Part shown: piece by piece, positions 8,476 through 17,203 of the stretch
How positions within the stretch are numbered: position 1 is the stretch's first letter
How the letters are laid out: each line of letters opens with the position of its first letter
Assembly (NCBI RefSeq): GCF_014643835.1
Contig: NZ_BMKD01000006.1
Location: forward strand, 199,883-263,882
Direction of reading: 5' to 3'
DNA: 64,000 nucleotides
Origin: Mucilaginibacter rubeus
Lineage (GTDB): Bacteria > Bacteroidota > Bacteroidia > Sphingobacteriales > Sphingobacteriaceae
Translations under genes and position numbers: made by a program
Notes under the pieces: generated by a model
The model's input: only the letters and a program-made list of their open reading frames with translations
Told to the model about the DNA's origin: nothing
Databases searched by the model: none

Positions 8476-11400
8476 TTAAAATCCCAAATTAACGCCGAGG
8501 GTAAATGACCTTGTATAAACCCATGTCTCCCTACGGTCGATACCCGGAGCTAACACATTTCCGGAGTCAGCGTACCTAACCTCCGGGTCAACACCTGTAT
8601 AACCGGTAATAGTGAAAAGGTTCTGGCCCGAAATATAGGCTCTCAAACTGCTAATCATCCCCGGTTTACTGCTCTTGGCAATCTTGAAAGTATAGCCAAG
8701 CGTTGCGTTATCCAGTTTCAGGAAAGATGCTTTTTCAACGTCATAACTGCTGTATGCGGCACCATCGGTAACTTTGGGATTGAAATATTTGGTATTTACT
8801 ATATTGTAGCTGGTTGCAACATTTGGATTTTCGTAAAACGCGCGGTAAGTATTGATTAACTGATGACCGATAGATGAGCGAAGAAAAAAGTTAAAATCGA
8901 ACTGTTTGTATCTAAAGGCGTTGGTAATCCCAAATTCAAATTTAGGTAAGCCATTACCAATAACCTGGCGTGGTGCATTTGCCAACCCAACAGTGCCGCC
9001 TTTACCGTCAGAGTACTGGTATACACCATTTGCATCAACACCTACATATTTGGGCCCGTAAAGTATACCGATCGGCTGACCTTCAACCGCCCTCGTTAAC
9101 TGCGTGGCTTCCTGGCCAGGAGTGCCAAGGTTGGTAGCCCCTACGTACGAACCTTTTAAAGCGTCAATCAGCTTTGTTAAAACTACGTGATAACTTGAAA
9201 TATTGCCACCGGTAGTCCAACTGAAGTCAGGTGTTTTAATAGCTTCATAACTTAGAGCTAATTCCACACCCGAGTTACTCAGTTCGCCAATATTTTCCCA
9301 GGTATTGTTGAATAACGCCGGCGGCGAAGGCACCGTAACGTCAAAAATCAAGTCGGTAGTTTTCCTGTTAAAATAGTCAAAGGTACCGGTTAACCTTCCG
9401 TTTAACAGTGAAAAGTCTAACCCGATATCTGTTTCAGCTTTTTTCTCCCATTTCAGACCAGGGTTAGGATTTCTGGTGCCACTGTAGGTGCTCAGATATA
9501 CACCATTACCCGCATAATAGGTACCGCCGCTATTTGATAAAGTAGACAATGAAAGATACGGAAACGGTGGTAATGCACCGGTAACACCGTAGCTGCCGCG
9601 CAATTTGAGGTTGCTTATACTTTGAATCTTTAATATTCTGCTCAAATCAAAACCTGCACTAACAGCAGGAAAAAAGCCCCATTTGTTATTTACACCAAAC
9701 TCTGTTGAACCGTCTCTTCTTAAACTGGCCGAAAGGAAAGCGATATTATCATAGTTTAAGTTTACCCGCCCGAAAAACGAGATCAGCTTATTCTCATTTT
9801 TATAACTTTCAACTACACCTATACCATTTTTAAAATCAAGAGCGGCTGCAAAATTCTGACCCGAAGCATCAGTTACAAAATTACCGCCCTGGGCATCAAA
9901 TCCCTGGTAGAAGAAATCCTGATACGAATATCCGGCGACAGCGGCAATCTCCAGTTTATGTATTGTTTTGTCGTAAGACAAGGTACTTTCAAGTAAACTG
10001 TTTTCAGATTCATCATCAAATTTTGCAGAAATGCCCGAACGGCTAAAACCACTGCCCAACGGGAAGCCCCTGGAAATAAAGGCTGTAGTTGGGGAGTACT
10101 CTGAATGATAAATGCTTGTTGTTTGTTTAAAATATTTAGTAGCAAATTTCAGCCCTTTGGTTAGCTCATAGGTCGCAGTTCCGCCAATATTAAACTTCTT
10201 ATTCCGCGCTTCGTTAGTATTTTGAACCAACATTGCCACCGGGTTTGAATAATCAACGAAGTTGGATTCAAAAAAACCACCGCCGGTTAAATCATATAAA
10301 GGATCTGTAGAATGAACTGGTGCTGTGGGGTTAAAAATGGTTGCATATTTGAAAGCATCTGGAAAACCAAATTGTGAGTTTCTGTTAGTAGTATTTATAT
10401 TTAAATTAAGGACCAATTTGTTATCCAAAGCCTTATGTGTGATATTCAAACGGCCATTTAATTGCTGAAAACCAGTTCTGATTGCAACACCCTGACTATT
10501 GCGATAGTTTAAAGTTGCATCATAAACAGTACGTTCGTCACCTCCCGAAATACCTAAATTATGTACATGTGAAAAAGCCGAACGGGTTATTTCTTTATTC
10601 CAATCGGTAGAAGAGCCATAGTTTGTCCCTTTGCCAAGCGCAACAAACTCGGCGGCTGTCATATGCTTGGTAAATTTGGCAGGGGTTTCTTCAGTACCTG
10701 AAACGTTATAAGTAAGCTTTGACATCCCTCTCTTTCCTGCGATGGTTGTTATAATGATAACGCCTGCCGAACCGCGTGTACCATAAATGGCAGCGGCCGA
10801 ACCATCCTTCAGTACGTCAATACTTTTTATATCATTTGGATCAACTGTATTAATATCAGCCCCCACCTGGCCATCAAGCACTATTAGCGGCTGTGTGTTG
10901 GCTCCTAAAGTAGAAAGTCCCCTTAACCTGATGGCAAAACCACCGTTAGGGTCGCCACCCGGGCGTGCGATAGAAAGACCAGCTACTTTACCTTGTAATA
11001 ACTGTGCAACATCACTGATATTACCTTTATTAAATTGTGCTGCACTTACAGAGGTAATTGCGCTGGTTACTTCCCGCTTTTTCTGTGTTCCGTAACCAGT
11101 TACAACAACTTCGTCCAGGCCATTTGTACTTTCCGTTAACGCCACATTAATTACACTTTGCTGATCCTCTCCTAGTGCTAATGTTTTTGTTACCGATTTA
11201 AAACCGATAAAAGTAAAAGTGAGCGTATAGTTACCTGCCGGTAAATTAGCGAAGCTATAGTTGCCGTTAACATCTGTTGCTTTATTTAATGAAATTGCAC
11301 CATCCAGCTTTACTGTAACACCCGCTAACGGACTCTCCTTTGAATCGGTCACAGTTCCTTTAATTACACCTTTGGATGCTACTATGTCAGTAGCAACATC

Positions 11401-11844
11401 CGCTTTTTCATCGGTTGCCGCGTTATCCTGATTTGATTTTGTAATTAATATCTGGTCATCAATCTGCCTGAATTTGAGCAAAGTGTTAGACAAAATGGCC
11501 TTCAGAACTACAGCTATCGATTTATTACTGGCAGCAATATCCAGGTTGAGAATATCTTTCACATCATCATTGCGATACATAAAATGAAAGCTACTTTGTG
11601 ATTCGATTTTATGAAAAGCTTTTACAAGTGATTCATTCTTGAGTGTAAGATTCACCGCTACCTGGTCAATTGTCTGACTCTTTACAGGGGCCGCTGAAAA
11701 TACAGGAATTGAAGTAGCTAATATGAACATTGAAATTATCCCGATTCTCATACACTGTTTAAAATTTAAGTCAATTAGCAGATGAAATCTAAGCGGGTAT
11801 TTAACAAAATGCCGCGGTTCTGCCAGAATTATGGAAAAATTCAT
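8476..11844 (-). CDS. susC: SusC/RagA TonB-dependent receptor with STN signalling domain
   Basis: 1122 residues, with a long basic leader and a hydrophobic signal segment (about residues 32-52). An STN (secretin/TonB short N-terminal) domain lies at about 62-135, a carboxypeptidase-D regulatory-like domain at 158-240 (GVIKGTVTDSKESPLAGVTV), and the TonB plug from about 246 (VVVTGYGTQKKREVTSAI). A C-terminal 22-strand barrel ends in Phe, as outer-membrane barrels do. It imports oligosaccharides using TonB energy. The STN domain is the usual contact for a FecR anti-sigma factor, and sigma and FecR genes lie immediately upstream, so substrate binding probably induces this locus by trans-envelope signalling. 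Confidence 0.96.
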   Translation of the reverse strand: MNFSIILAEPRHFVKYPLRFHLLIDLNFKQCMRIGIISMFILATSIPVFSAAPVKSQTIDQVAVNLTLKNESLVKAFHKIESQSSFHFMYRNDDVKDILNLDIAASNKSIAVVLKAILSNTLLKFRQIDDQILITKSNQDNAATDEKADVATDIVASKGVIKGTVTDSKESPLAGVTVKLDGAISLNKATDVNGNYSFANLPAGNYTLTFTFIGFKSVTKTLALGEDQQSVINVALTESTNGLDEVVVTGYGTQKKREVTSAITSVSAAQFNKGNISDVAQLLQGKVAGLSIARPGGDPNGGFAIRLRGLSTLGANTQPLIVLDGQVGADINTVDPNDIKSIDVLKDGSAAAIYGTRGSAGVIIITTIAGKRGMSKLTYNVSGTEETPAKFTKHMTAAEFVALGKGTNYGSSTDWNKEITRSAFSHVHNLGISGGDERTVYDATLNYRNSQGVAIRTGFQQLNGRLNITHKALDNKLVLNLNINTTNRNSQFGFPDAFKYATIFNPTAPVHSTDPLYDLTGGGFFESNFVDYSNPVAMLVQNTNEARNKKFNIGGTATYELTKGLKFATKYFKQTTSIYHSEYSPTTAFISRGFPLGSGFSRSGISAKFDDESENSLLESTLSYDKTIHKLEIAAVAGYSYQDFFYQGFDAQGGNFVTDASGQNFAAALDFKNGIGVVESYKNENKLISFFGRVNLNYDNIAFLSASLRRDGSTEFGVNNKWGFFPAVSAGFDLSRILKIQSISNLKLRGSYGVTGALPPFPYLSLSTLSNSGGTYYAGNGVYLSTYSGTRNPNPGLKWEKKAETDIGLDFSLLNGRLTGTFDYFNRKTTDLIFDVTVPSPPALFNNTWENIGELSNSGVELALSYEAIKTPDFSWTTGGNISSYHVVLTKLIDALKGSYVGATNLGTPGQEATQLTRAVEGQPIGILYGPKYVGVDANGVYQYSDGKGGTVGLANAPRQVIGNGLPKFEFGITNAFRYKQFDFNFFLRSSIGHQLINTYRAFYENPNVATSYNIVNTKYFNPKVTDGAAYSSYDVEKASFLKLDNATLGYTFKIAKSSKPGMISSLRAYISGQNLFTITGYTGVDPEVRYADSGNVLAPGIDRRETWVYTRSFTLGVNLGF

Positions 11845-11940
11845 AATTTAGTTTGTTTTAAGTGATTAATGTCTTCGATTGAATGTTAAAATTTAAAACA
11901 CCCGGCTAATACAATCGATTGCAGTCGAATAGTGTTAGCG

Positions 11941-11984
11941 ACCCTCTGAGGTTATTTCCCCGGAAATGGTTCAGAGGGTTTTTT
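11941..11984 (+). terminator. intrinsic terminator reading the plus strand, in the fecR-susC gap
   Basis: Arms ACCCTCTGA (11941-11949) and TCAGAGGGT (11971-11979) enclose an inner ATTTCC/GGAAAT hairpin and are followed by TTTTTT on the plus strand. On the minus strand, along which all neighbouring genes run, no T-tract follows the stem. It would therefore stop a transcript running antisense to the susC start and leader. Confidence 0.7.
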
Positions 11985-12086
11985 ATGCCGGAAAACTATC
12001 CGGACTTCTTTGAAACAGGATCTGTTTGTGATTTTTGAGGTACTTTTTCTTCATATACTTTAAGTTTAATTGGTTTGAGATTTAGT

Positions 12087-13079
12087 TTAATTGGCTTGAG
12101 ACTTAGTGGAGATGGTTATGGTAGTCTTTACTTTATCGTACGAATAAATGGCGTCATTGAACTCACAAATGCTTTTTAATGCCTGATCCAGGTTAGCAGA
12201 CTTATTGAAAGTAGAGGTGAAGTGTTTTGAACCAACCAACTTATCTGTAAATAATATTTTAACCTTAAACCGGTCTTCCAATACCTTGGCTGCTTCCCCA
12301 AAAGTTACATCTTCGAAATACAAATCATCCTTCGCCGTCCAGATCGTGTAGTTTTTTGCATTTATGTTAGTTTGCATTGAAATAGATTTTTGCCGGTCAA
12401 AGGTGATTTGCTGATTAGGAACAATAATACCCAGGAGCTTGTTGTTATTGCTGACTTTTACCTTACCTCTTGTAACGGTGACTGTTATAGTTTTATCACC
12501 TGGCACAGCTTTTACATCAAATGCAGTACCTAATACGGTTGTTTTTATTTTACCGGTGTGTACAACAAAAGGTTTTAAGTTGTTGTGTTTTATGTCGAAA
12601 AAGGCTTCACCGGTAAGATATACTTCGCGTTTCGCAAGGCCATCAAATGATGAAGCATAACTAAGTTTACTACCATAGCTGAGTATTACCCTGCTTCCGT
12701 CAGGCAATACCAGAAACAGGTTAGGTTTTGGCCGATGGGCCGAGTATGACTGGAGAGATTTAACAACTGGTTTATTGTATAAAAATAAATATCCTATGCC
12801 ACAAACTCCTATGATTGCCGCTGCGGCAGCTATTTTTCTGCCCCAGGTCTTCAGACGTATAATTTTTTTATCAACCCCGATATGTTTATCGATGCTTTCC
12901 CAAATTGAGGCATTTATTTCTTCCCTGATTTCCTTCTTTTGCTCATCACTCAATAGAGAAATAATATCTGGCTCAGCAGAAAACAACTCGTAATATTTAA
13001 CTAAAAATTGCTGTTCTTCATCTGTTGCTTCATTATTGAGATATTTATGCAACAGTTCAAGAAAATATTGCTTGTCCAT
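12087..13079 (-). CDS. FecR-family anti-sigma factor
   Basis: 330 residues. The cytoplasmic N-terminus (1-80) is followed by one membrane span (about 83-102, AAAAAIIGVCGIGYLFLYN). A periplasmic FecR domain comes next (about 115-215, including LPDGSRVILSYGSKLSY and VLGTAFDV), then a C-terminal DUF4974 domain (about 253-322, VTFGEAAKVLEDRFKVKILF). It would hold the ECF sigma factor encoded 90 bases upstream and release it when the STN domain of the adjacent SusC reports substrate. The order sigma-FecR-SusC-SusD is the standard one for regulated Bacteroidota glycan loci. Length and architecture are complete. Confidence 0.93.
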   Translation of the reverse strand: MDKQYFLELLHKYLNNEATDEEQQFLVKYYELFSAEPDIISLLSDEQKKEIREEINASIWESIDKHIGVDKKIIRLKTWGRKIAAAAAIIGVCGIGYLFLYNKPVVKSLQSYSAHRPKPNLFLVLPDGSRVILSYGSKLSYASSFDGLAKREVYLTGEAFFDIKHNNLKPFVVHTGKIKTTVLGTAFDVKAVPGDKTITVTVTRGKVKVSNNNKLLGIIVPNQQITFDRQKSISMQTNINAKNYTIWTAKDDLYFEDVTFGEAAKVLEDRFKVKILFTDKLVGSKHFTSTFNKSANLDQALKSICEFNDAIYSYDKVKTTITISTKSQAN

Positions 13080-13169
13080 TTAAAATAGGTTGTACTATTG
13101 ATTATAGATATGACCTATAAACAACCAAAAGTCCCACTCTACTAAAAAATTTATTTTTTACAGACCTAA

Positions 13170-13757
13170 TTATTTTATTGCCCCAAATAAAATGATCAAT
13201 AAAGAAAGGAAGGGTAATAATGACACTTTCAATTTTTCAATAGCTTTTAGGAGCTGATTTTGAACTGTTTTTCTTGTGAGACCCAATTGTGCCGCGATTT
13301 CTTTGGTTGGTAAATCGTTCTGATAATGAAGGCGGAAAATAATTTGCCTTTTGGGAGGAAGCGTATTTAAAAGCGCCTCATAAGATATTAAAAACTCTTT
13401 CCAAAGCAAATTGTCGTCAGCTTGTTGACAAGATGCAGGCAGGTCATCAATAACATCAAAGAATGGATGAATGATTTTCTGCTTTTCAACCAGTTTAAAC
13501 ACCTTATTACGTATAGCTACTGTTAAATAAGCCGGTAGATTATGAATACGGAGACTTTCTTTTTTGAGCCAAATATGAGTAAATACTTCCTGGACTATAT
13601 CTTTTGCCTGATCCGAATCCTTTAAACGTTTATATGCTTCAGAATAGGCGTTCCCCCAATGCTTTTCATACAATAAATTAAATGCATGTTGACTGCCCTG
13701 TTCTATTTGCTGCAATAATAAAACGTCGTCAGTATGATTTAACTCAATTGGTTTCAT
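13170..13757 (-). CDS. ECF RNA polymerase sigma factor, Bacteroidota SusCD-associated type
   Basis: 195 residues. Region 2 is at about 25-90 (AFNLLYEKHWGNAYSEAYK, with DIVQEVFTHIWLKKESL as the region 2.2 helix). Region 4 is at about 125-178 (LNTLPPKRQIIFRLHYQ, then the helix-turn-helix TKEIAAQLGLTRKTVQNQL). The protein ends in an unusual hydrophobic tail (VSLLPFLSLLIILFGAIK) that could bind a membrane; such tails occur in some members of this family. It is first in the susCD operon and paired with FecR, so it probably directs transcription of susC and the genes after it. A 480-base AT-rich region lies upstream. Confidence 0.93.
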   Translation of the reverse strand: MKPIELNHTDDVLLLQQIEQGSQHAFNLLYEKHWGNAYSEAYKRLKDSDQAKDIVQEVFTHIWLKKESLRIHNLPAYLTVAIRNKVFKLVEKQKIIHPFFDVIDDLPASCQQADDNLLWKEFLISYEALLNTLPPKRQIIFRLHYQNDLPTKEIAAQLGLTRKTVQNQLLKAIEKLKVSLLPFLSLLIILFGAIK

Positions 13758-14157
13758 TATAAATTTGATGTTTATAATAGTTACAGTCCGTCTTCATTGA
13801 AAACAACTAATTTGTTTATCAGTCAATAAAAATTCAACGTGTAGAGGAACTATAATTAGGTTTTAATTGTATTACTAATCTAAATCAATTAAATCAATAA
13901 TCAAATAAAAACTCAAATTAATTGTTAAATAAACATTAATTTCCAGTTCGATGAATATACCGAAAAACCAAATGTCGCTGTTCGCGTGCCAGAGATATAA
14001 GAATTTTCCATGAGGAATTCGGCACAAATTTAAGTGTTACTTTAACATCTATAACAAGTCAGATTGGAATTAAGGACTGCCTTGTCCACTTGGTAAACAA
14101 TACGGTTATTTGCTAACTCTTATAGTCAGCGATTAAAGCAAAATCAAATTTTCTGGA
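13758..14157. other. intergenic region without recognisable gene
   Basis: About 400 AT-rich bases between the divergent sigma-factor and reductase genes. Both strands carry frequent stops and no RNA fold stood out. It presumably holds the leftward promoter of the sigma gene. Confidence 0.6.
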
Positions 14158-14221
14158 CTTTTAAACAAAACGAAATTGAACTTCTAAACAAAACAGGCAA
14201 GCCACATTAGCGCCATCTTTG
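14158..14221 (+). promoter_or_regulatory. promoter with two direct repeats, likely AraC-type activator sites
   Basis: CTTTTAAACAAAAC (14158-14171) and CTTCTAAACAAAAC (14181-14194) are 13/14 identical and start 23 bases apart, about two helical turns. A -7-like CATCTTTG (Bacteroidota consensus TAnnTTTG) sits at 14214-14221, so the proximal repeat abuts the -33 position. This is the usual placement of AraC-family activator half-sites, and an AraC-family gene is second in the operon. Confidence 0.55.
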
Positions 14222-14238
14222 TCAAAAGAAAATTCAAA

Positions 14239-15207
14239 ATGGAAAATAACATCAAACAGCCAACCGTATTAGTAACAGGCGGCACAGGCTTCATTGGCAT
14301 CTACTGTATCCTTCAACTCTTACAACAAGGTTACACTGTTAAAACAACCCTTCGCTCCTTAAAAAGAAAAGACGAAGTAATTAACCTGCTCAAAGGAGCC
14401 GGAATCAAATCCTTTGAAAACTTAGCCTTTGTGGAAGCAGACCTGACTAATGACCAAAACTGGAACCGGGCAGCTGATGGCTGCACCTATGTGCTGCACG
14501 TAGCTTCCCCATTTCCTGCCGAAGAACCCGAAGATGCCAACGACCTTATTATACCAGCACGGGATGGCGCGTTAAGGGTATTGAAAGCCGCCCGCCATGC
14601 CGGTGTGAAGCGCGTGGTACTAACCTCATCCTTTGCCGCCATCGGCTACAGCAAAGATCCCAAAGGCTACACCTTTACCGAAGAAGACTGGACAGACCCC
14701 GAACTGACAGACCGCGCCTACATTAAATCTAAAACGATTGCCGAAAAAGCTGCCTGGGACTGGATCAACAGCGAGGGCGACGGCATGGAACTCACCGTAA
14801 TAAACCCGGTAGGCGTATTCGGCCCTGCCCTGGGAAAAGACTTCTCCACCTCTATCGGCTTTGTGAAAGGCGTATTGGATGGCCAGATCAAAGAAACGCT
14901 GCCCTTCACTTTTGGCGTGGTGGATGTGCGTGATGTAGCCGATATTCACCTCAAAGCAATGACACATCCGGCCGCAGCGGGCGAGCGCTTCCTGGCAACA
15001 GCCATCGGAGTCATGAGCCTTTACGACGTGGCTGAGCTTATCCGGAAAGAAAGACCGCAATACTCCGGAAATATCGCCGACCTGAAACCGCTGGATGAAT
15101 CCTTCTATATTGCCATTTCCAACGAAAAGGCACAGCGGGTATTGAATTGGTATCCTCGCAGTAAGGAAGAAGTGATATTGGCAAGTGCGGATAGTCTTTT
15201 GAATTAA
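14239..15207 (+). CDS. extended SDR NAD(P)-dependent aldehyde reductase / epimerase-like
   Basis: 322 residues. The Rossmann motif TGGTGFIG is at 13-20 and the catalytic pair is Tyr161-x3-Lys165 (YIKSK). The VLHVASPF segment near 86 and the NPVGVFGPALG substrate loop are typical of the dihydroflavonol-4-reductase/aldehyde-reductase branch of extended SDRs, which reduce ketones or aldehydes with NADPH in the cytoplasm. The substrate is unknown. The gene is 12 bases upstream of an AraC-type regulator gene in the same direction, and its promoter carries a pair of direct repeats, so it is probably the regulated target. A sugar-nucleotide epimerase is less likely given the motif set. Confidence 0.88.
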   Translation: MENNIKQPTVLVTGGTGFIGIYCILQLLQQGYTVKTTLRSLKRKDEVINLLKGAGIKSFENLAFVEADLTNDQNWNRAADGCTYVLHVASPFPAEEPEDANDLIIPARDGALRVLKAARHAGVKRVVLTSSFAAIGYSKDPKGYTFTEEDWTDPELTDRAYIKSKTIAEKAAWDWINSEGDGMELTVINPVGVFGPALGKDFSTSIGFVKGVLDGQIKETLPFTFGVVDVRDVADIHLKAMTHPAAAGERFLATAIGVMSLYDVAELIRKERPQYSGNIADLKPLDESFYIAISNEKAQRVLNWYPRSKEEVILASADSLLN

Positions 15208-15219
15208 GTATTTTTGAGC

Positions 15220-16005
15220 ATGATCACCAGTAGTCTGCAATCCTGTCATTTAGGCCCCGGAATATCTCCCGAACAGGTAATATCCGATCATTTCTTTCTG
15301 TACCTCCTAAAAGGCTCTATGCCGGCATATAGTGGCGACAAGCATTACCACTTTCATCCCGGCGATAGCTGCATCGCCCGTAAGAACCATTTGCTACGCT
15401 ACACCAAGCAGCAGCAGGACGGTGACTTTAAAAAGATCGTCATCGTGCTGGATGAAGCCTTTTTAAAACGGTTTTTAGCCCGGCACCGGGTAGATACCGG
15501 CATCGCCACGTCAGACGATTCCATCCGGCCGGTCAAGGACGATCAGCTACTCACCAGCTTCATCCATTCCCTCGAACCCTATTATAGGGGCGAGGCCGAG
15601 ATCGAGGAAGCTTTTGCAGATCTCAAGCGGGAAGAACTGCTATTGATCCTGCTCAAAAACGACCCAGGCCTTGCTGCCGTATTATTCAACTTCGGTGCGC
15701 CGCAAAAGATAGACATCGAAGCTTTCATGACCCGGAACTTCAGGTTTAATGTCCCTTTGGAGCGCTTCGCGTTTCTGACAGGCAGGAGCCTATCCGCTTT
15801 CAAGCGTGACTTCCAACAAATCTATAACGACACGCCCGGACGCTGGCTGACAAAAAAGCGATTGGAAGAAGCTTACTTTCTCATCCACCAGCAAAGCCAA
15901 AAGCCCAAAGACATTTATCTTGAGCTGGGCTTCGAAAATCTGTCCCATTTTTCCTTTGCCTTTAAAAAGCAATTCGGGCTTGCACCGACTGCTGTGCTTT
16001 ACTAA
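15220..16005 (+). CDS. AraC-family transcriptional regulator
   Basis: 261 residues from the ATG at 15220; a TTG six bases earlier is also in frame. The N-terminal half (about 1-150) is a cupin-like effector domain (GDKHYHFHPGDSCIARKNHLLRY). The C-terminal domain (about 160-260) has two helix-turn-helix units: FAFLTGRSLSAFKRDFQQIY, and PKDIYLELGFENLSHFSFAFKKQFG with the family signature. It resembles the ExsA-like N-terminal class. Cotranscribed with the reductase gene 12 bases upstream, it most likely controls this operon through the repeats at 14158-14194. The effector cannot be named. Confidence 0.9.
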   Translation: MITSSLQSCHLGPGISPEQVISDHFFLYLLKGSMPAYSGDKHYHFHPGDSCIARKNHLLRYTKQQQDGDFKKIVIVLDEAFLKRFLARHRVDTGIATSDDSIRPVKDDQLLTSFIHSLEPYYRGEAEIEEAFADLKREELLLILLKNDPGLAAVLFNFGAPQKIDIEAFMTRNFRFNVPLERFAFLTGRSLSAFKRDFQQIYNDTPGRWLTKKRLEEAYFLIHQQSQKPKDIYLELGFENLSHFSFAFKKQFGLAPTAVLY

Positions 16006-16409
16006 AAAAAGCATCAGACTTTCGTATAGTCTATAGCTCGCATACCGGGGAAATAGCACACATAAACTCACTTAGCAATGACTTTTACAACTGGCTATAA
16101 AGTCGATACAATACTCGTTGATAGGTGGAGATTCTGTTGAACTTGACCACTGTGTTCCGGAACAAGCTGATACGACGAGCGTCTATTCAAGATATGGGGC
16201 TAGCCCTCAAAAGTACCCTCATGTACAAAAAAGCTGTTTCTATGTATATGAAACGGCTTTTCTTATAAGTGAGCGCAACTGGATGCCATACGAACCAGTT
16301 TTTTGATATTTTGAAGACGATTGCAAGTCTCAAAATTCCGGAAGGTGTGGTGTATGGAGATTAGCGATAGTTGATTTTAAGTATGAATGCTAATAGCAAA
16401 ATGAAGGCA
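16006..16409. other. intergenic region containing one bidirectional terminator
   Basis: Convergent gap between the AraC gene and the secreted-protein gene. Apart from the terminator at 16228-16262 I find nothing. The 62-codon frame at 16118-16306 has no protein-like character and crosses that terminator. Confidence 0.6.
16228..16262. terminator. bidirectional intrinsic terminator
   Basis: AAAAAGCTGTTTC (16228-16240) pairs with GAAACGGCTTTTC (16250-16262) with one G-U pair. A-run before and T-run after let it work on both strands, fitting the convergent genes around it. Confidence 0.75.
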
Positions 16410-16883
16410 TCATTTTATCTTTACAAAATGTTTAGTTTGTTCATTAAGTATCCAATATTCTGGCTGACAAACCGCGCAATCACTTTTATCACCTGGTCTA
16501 TTTACAATTAGCAATCTACTCCAGCGCCTATATTCGAACTGACGAGCAGCCGTAGGCCCATCGTACACCTTTCCCGTTTGCAAGTCGACAATCGCGCTTT
16601 GTTGACAATCAGATCCGCACCCCCAATACGCGAAACAATAATGACCAGCGAAATTTAGCCCTCCTTTACCATGGAATTTTCTGATATATGGATCGTCATT
16701 ATATGAATTAGAAATTGCTGTCTTATATCTTTCTGCCAATGCATTACCTTTGATTTTAAGTTTGGCAGCTCTTCCAATAAATATTTTTGTTTTATAATTG
16801 CCAAATGAAGGCGTCTGAGCGAAAGATACTTTTACTACACTAATTAGGAAGAGTGTCGTAATTACTTTGAAATAAGGTTTCAT
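16410..16883 (-). CDS. small secreted protein of unknown function
   Basis: 157 residues from the ATG at 16883. A cleavable signal peptide is likely (residues 1-22, ending VSFAQ). The mature part contains a conserved-looking GLNFAGHYCFAYWGCGSDC segment followed by AIVDLQTGKVYDGP. Four cysteines lie in two pairs (around 83/90/94 and 136/139), suggesting disulfides in the periplasm. I recognise the general pattern as a hypothetical family of secreted proteins but can give no function. It stands alone between a convergent operon and a tRNA gene on the same strand. Confidence 0.7.
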   Translation of the reverse strand: MKPYFKVITTLFLISVVKVSFAQTPSFGNYKTKIFIGRAAKLKIKGNALAERYKTAISNSYNDDPYIRKFHGKGGLNFAGHYCFAYWGCGSDCQQSAIVDLQTGKVYDGPTAARQFEYRRWSRLLIVNRPGDKSDCAVCQPEYWILNEQTKHFVKIK

Positions 16884-16947
16884 ATTGGTTACAAGGATAA
16901 AATTATATCGCTCTAATATACCAATAAGGCTTTTTGCAATTCATTTT

Positions 16948-16984
16948 AAAAAAATATAGCCAGATACAATGTATCCAGCTATAT
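16948..16984 (-). terminator. terminator downstream of tRNA-Arg
   Basis: Read on the minus strand, ATAGC..GATAC pairs with GTATC..GCTAT around a short loop and is followed by seven T. It lies directly after the 3' end of tRNA-Arg. Confidence 0.75.
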
Positions 16985-16988
16985 TCAG

Positions 16989-17062
16989 TGATCCCATTTG
17001 GATTCGAACCAAAGACCTACAGATTAGAAATCTGTTGCTCTATCCAGCTGAGCTATAGGACC
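16989..17062 (-). tRNA. tRNA-Arg(UCU)
   Basis: 74 nt with a full cloverleaf: acceptor GGTCCTA/TGGGATC with two G-U pairs, D-arm GCTC/GAGC, anticodon stem ACAGA/TCTGT with loop TTTCTAA (U33 present, anticodon TCT), T-arm TTTGG-TTCGAAT-CCAAA, discriminator A. The 3' CCA is not encoded. Confidence 0.97.
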
Positions 17063-17203
17063 ATCGCACCTAAACTACAAATATAAGCATGGTTTCGAAC
17101 CCATGGTATACTGTATATTTTTTTGCGGTGCAAATATGCAAAATTATGCTGAAAATAACAATCAATTTGGTAATTGATTTGCTATAAGCTGCTTAACAGC
17201 TCG

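Noticed and set aside
11845-11940. TAAATTTT with an upstream TTG as the susC promoter
   Set aside because: It fits the -7/-33 spacing only loosely. A sigma-factor-specific promoter cannot be recognised from one site, so I did not annotate it.
14626-15249. 207-codon minus-strand frame opposite the SDR gene
   Set aside because: Antisense shadow of a well-supported reductase; no family features.
16118-16306. 62-codon plus-strand gene after the AraC regulator
   Set aside because: It crosses the terminator at 16228-16262 and has no protein-like composition.
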